Below are positions 42,112 through 44,287 of a DNA stretch of 44,287 bases, in pieces. Both the position numbers and the translations under genes were made by a program. The DNA comes from Streptomyces sp. WAC 04229 (GTDB lineage Bacteria > Actinomycetota > Actinomycetes > Streptomycetales > Streptomycetaceae). The DNA is taken from assembly GCF_003947455.1 (NCBI RefSeq), contig NZ_QHJH01000049.1, positions 1 to 44,287 on the forward strand, written 5' to 3'. A model generated the notes under the pieces. It saw only the letters and a program-made list of their open reading frames with translations. It did not search any database and had not been told where the DNA came from. The first letter of the stretch is position 1. The number at the start of each line of letters is the position of its first letter.

Positions 42112-43047
42112 TCAGTCAAGATCCATCTTGTCCCCGTCGCTTGCGAACCTCTCCTTGGCGATGCTCGCCAGATTCTCACGCAAACCGGAGGTACGCGGGT
42201 CACCCGCCTTGATGGCCGGCTCGATGTTCCGAGTCCAGTAGGCGTCGACATCGGCGGTCGTACGGCACCCGGTCGCCCTCAGAAGGCCGGCAACTTGATT
42301 GTCGTCGCCCTTGGCCCTCGCGGTATCAGGCTTCTGGATCATCCGGTCCAGGTAGTTGAGGATCAGCTCGTCCCGCGAGATCTTGTCCCCCGAAATGACA
42401 GCGTCGCCTTCGACCTGCATCGATTCCTGCAGCTCGAACGGGCTGTTGAAGGCCGTGGTCTCACTGGACACATCGAACTGGAATTCCGGCACCTTCGCGT
42501 TCTTGCAATATATGGACTCCAGCTTGTTGTCCCGCCCACCGGTCTGTCCGGTCCAGTCGCCTGAACTCTCCATGGCGTTGAACAGCCGGGTCATGTTGTC
42601 GCCGTTCGACACGTCGATGTCGATGTCCTGAGGGGACCTCTCTGCTCCGTAGAGGTACGCGATGAGGCTGCCACCGAACCGGTACCCGACCTCGATGCTG
42701 CGCATCCATGCGTCGAATTCCTTCAGGACGACGTGCAGCTTTTCCCACCTCGGCCTTTGCTCCTCGGCCAGTTGTGGGTTCTCGGCCGCCAACTTCCTGA
42801 ACCGCGCCTCCACCTCCGCCAGTGTGAGGTCGATCTTGGCCCCCTCTGGAACAGCGGGGGCGTTCGCCGGTGCCCGCTGCACCACCTGGCTGTACGCCTG
42901 GTTGCCGATGGCCCGCTGCAACACCACGGCCGAGTGCGGAGTGCCGGGCATCCGCGAGGCGGTCACCGCGGCGTCGTCGACGCGGCGGGGCACCGTACGG
43001 GTACTCCCGGGCCGGTGAGCTTGGGAGCGTTCGTCTTGGGCGTGCAT
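42112..43047 (-). CDS. nucleotidyltransferase-like putative toxin with eCIS-cargo type motif
   Basis: A 311-aa protein with AGGAGG 7 nt before ATG 43047 and TAGAGT as a possible -10 at 43087-43082. Residues 42-58 (VLQRAIGNQAYSQVVQR) carry the same motif as the downstream Fic-like protein. The core has YRFGGSLIAYLYGAERSPQDIDIDV: GGS at 125-127 and DIDID at 141-145 match the active site of Pol-beta-type nucleotidyltransferases such as MenT/AbiEii-like toxins. The rest is helical and polar. Base composition looks less GC-rich than its neighbours by eye. It is 166 bp upstream of the Fic-like gene on the same strand, probably one transcript. Confidence 0.7.
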   Translation of the reverse strand: MHAQDERSQAHRPGSTRTVPRRVDDAAVTASRMPGTPHSAVVLQRAIGNQAYSQVVQRAPANAPAVPEGAKIDLTLAEVEARFRKLAAENPQLAEEQRPRWEKLHVVLKEFDAWMRSIEVGYRFGGSLIAYLYGAERSPQDIDIDVSNGDNMTRLFNAMESSGDWTGQTGGRDNKLESIYCKNAKVPEFQFDVSSETTAFNSPFELQESMQVEGDAVISGDKISRDELILNYLDRMIQKPDTARAKGDDNQVAGLLRATGCRTTADVDAYWTRNIEPAIKAGDPRTSGLRENLASIAKERFASDGDKMDLD

Positions 43048-43100
43048 GATCCGTCCTCCTGAGGGGGCAGGGCCTGTTGGCACTCTAGCCTCGTGCCCTC

Positions 43101-43117
43101 ACGGGCGGCCTGCCCGT
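43101..43117. terminator. short hairpin after anchored hypothetical gene
   Basis: ACGGGC (43101-43106) and GCCCGT (43112-43117) form a perfect 6-bp stem with a 5-nt loop, downstream of the stop at 43187 on the minus strand. It is a weak terminator candidate separating that gene from the toxin pair. Confidence 0.35.
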
Positions 43118-43186
43118 AGGGCGGAGAAGGGAAGATCGGGCATCAGGTGTGCCTCAAGGAGCAGTTGACCCGATGCCCCGGCACCG

Positions 43187-44287
43187 TCATCCCAACCGGT
43201 CCCACTCCTTGCTCAGCGCGATCTCCCGCAGCTGATCCATGGTCAGTGCGGGGGTCTCGCGGGTGGCGGCCTCGTTCTGGTCGCCGGTGTTGAAGGCGCT
43301 GACGACCACGCGGAAGCCGTCCGGTCCGGCGCGCAGTGTGTCGGCGGTCCACATCACGACGCCGGAGCCGCCCTTCTCGCCGGGGCTCTGCCGGGTCGCG
43401 ACGCGGGTGCCGTCGGGCAGGGTCTCGCCGTCGCCGTACAACTCGTCGGCGACGTCGTCCATGCCGTGCTGCACGTTGATCTGGACGAGGCTCGCGCCCC
43501 GTCCGTCGTCCACGACGACGTACGCGTACTCGGACTCCTGCCCGCCCTGCGCGACGACCTTCAGCTGCTCGGGGAGCAGCCGGGCGAGGGTGTCGGCGAC
43601 GGCCTTGCCGGAGGCGGCCCGGGGCCGCTCGGTGCTCGGTGCGGCCGACGGCTTGCGGGGCTCCGGGATGGCGTCGGCCACCCGGCGCCACACCCCGGCG
43701 GTGACGATCCCCCGCAACTGCGCCGTCGTCAGGGGAGGTTCGTCGCGGCTGACCGGGGCGCCCTTCTGGGCGGGGGAGTTCCACTCGGACAGGGTGACGT
43801 GGTGCCCCTCGGCGGTGACCAGGTCGGCGGACCAGAGCTTGGTCTCCGCGCGGCGGTCCGGATACTCGTAGCCCCGGTACAGCCGGAGCAGCGAGCCGTC
43901 GGCCAGCCGGTCGGTGACGCAGTCGTCGTAGTCCGTGAGGTTCTTGTCGGGGCACTTCCCCACGTCGCGGACCTGTTCGCTCCCCGGCCGGAGCCGCTGG
44001 ACGCCCAGGGAGATCGCGGCGGCCCCGGCGCTGTCGTCGAACACGAGCGCCGCGCCGGGTCCGGGCCAGTCGTGCGTCCCCCTGGCCTCCTCCTGGCTGG
44101 TCACGCCCTTGGGCAGCCGATCCTTGAGTTCCCGCAGCAGGTCGTCGCCCGAGTAGGCGGTCGTGGCGGCGGTCGGAGCGCCGCCGCTCGAGGCGACGCT
44201 GGACCGTGCGGGCCCGGCCGGTTCGTCCGCCGGCAGGACCAGAACCCCGCCCACCCCGGCCAGGGCGACCCCGGCCACCCCGCCCAC
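43187..44287 (-). CDS. membrane-anchored hypothetical protein (5' end cut off)
   Basis: The frame is open to the window end, which begins VGGVAGVALAGVGGVLVL, evidently the end of a transmembrane anchor. The true start and a cytoplasmic N-terminus lie outside. The extracytoplasmic part (about 340 aa) seems to contain two similar halves: LTTAQLRGIVTAGVWRRV in the first and LTMDQLREIALSKEWDRLG at the end, each after a beta-rich segment ending in FNTGDQNEA or EWNSPAQKGA. Two Cys (GKCPDKN, DDCVTD) may pair. The layout resembles proteins co-transcribed with Streptomyces ECF sigma factors, but this is only an impression. Confidence 0.75.
   Translation of the reverse strand: MGGVAGVALAGVGGVLVLPADEPAGPARSSVASSGGAPTAATTAYSGDDLLRELKDRLPKGVTSQEEARGTHDWPGPGAALVFDDSAGAAAISLGVQRLRPGSEQVRDVGKCPDKNLTDYDDCVTDRLADGSLLRLYRGYEYPDRRAETKLWSADLVTAEGHHVTLSEWNSPAQKGAPVSRDEPPLTTAQLRGIVTAGVWRRVADAIPEPRKPSAAPSTERPRAASGKAVADTLARLLPEQLKVVAQGGQESEYAYVVVDDGRGASLVQINVQHGMDDVADELYGDGETLPDGTRVATRQSPGEKGGSGVVMWTADTLRAGPDGFRVVVSAFNTGDQNEAATRETPALTMDQLREIALSKEWDRLG

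Overview
The window is very GC-rich, densely coded actinobacterial DNA. Wobble positions are almost all G or C, several starts are GTG or TTG, and Shine-Dalgarno sites are of the GGAGG/AGGAGG type. It carries mycothiol S-conjugate amidase (mca), a mycothiol-dependent detoxification enzyme confined to Actinobacteria, and GTP-dependent PEP carboxykinase. Together with many Streptomyces-type hypothetical genes this points to a Streptomyces chromosome. From memory, the order msrA, metB, ilvA, DrrAB-like ABC, greA, mca, DUF255, pckG, alaA-like, D-aminoacylase resembles the core region around SCO4956-SCO4990 of S. coelicolor. I could not align it.

Layout. 1-2.7 kb: NmrA-like reductase (cut by the left edge), aldo/keto reductase, and a divergent TetR regulator with a repeated operator between the last two. 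2.7-7.1 kb: small unknown genes, msrA, a membrane-anchored helical protein and metB. 7.1-10.0 kb: sigma-region-4-like protein with a tiny membrane protein, then MarR and ilvA facing away from each other. 10.1-13.0 kb: DrrAB-type ABC exporter behind a perfect inverted repeat, a small secreted protein, and a broken second copy of the permease C-terminus. 13.0-15.3 kb: greA, DUF4307, mca and a small membrane protein. 15.3-18.6 kb: a 1069-aa membrane-anchored STAND (NB-ARC plus TPR) ATPase with an altered P-loop. 18.9-19.6 kb: a deletion scar joining the C-terminal parts of a TetR gene and an NmrA gene. 19.6-22.3 kb: a YbdK-type ligase divergent from a halogenase-like flavoprotein. 22.4-27.3 kb: DUF255 thioredoxin protein, polyprenol-phosphate glycosyltransferase with GtrA domain, Ub-Mut7C protein and PAQR/hemolysin III. 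27.5-31.3 kb: pckG, a small protein and an alanine-type aminotransferase.

31.4-38.3 kb is the most coherent metabolic unit. An N-acyl-D-amino-acid deacylase and a fold-III PLP (D-serine-dehydratase-like) enzyme are transcribed away from a 2-keto-3-deoxygluconate-type kinase, an IclR regulator, RidA and a GntP permease. The kinase, regulator and ridA overlap by ATGA. The gene set can be read as uptake and breakdown of N-acetyl-D-glucosaminate, the aldonic acid formed by oxidative chitin cleavage: deacetylation, beta-elimination to 2-keto-3-deoxygluconate with RidA clearing the imine, then phosphorylation. General D-amino acid catabolism is the main alternative.

38.4-40.5 kb: an acidic repeat protein and an Nramp-family transporter lacking the usual metal motifs. 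40.5-43.0 kb: two adjacent genes whose N-termini share an LQ..GN.A...VQR-type motif that I associate with cargo of extracellular contractile injection systems. One carries a Fic-like core and the other a nucleotidyltransferase-like core, so they look like a pair of toxin effectors. The right edge cuts an anchored hypothetical protein.
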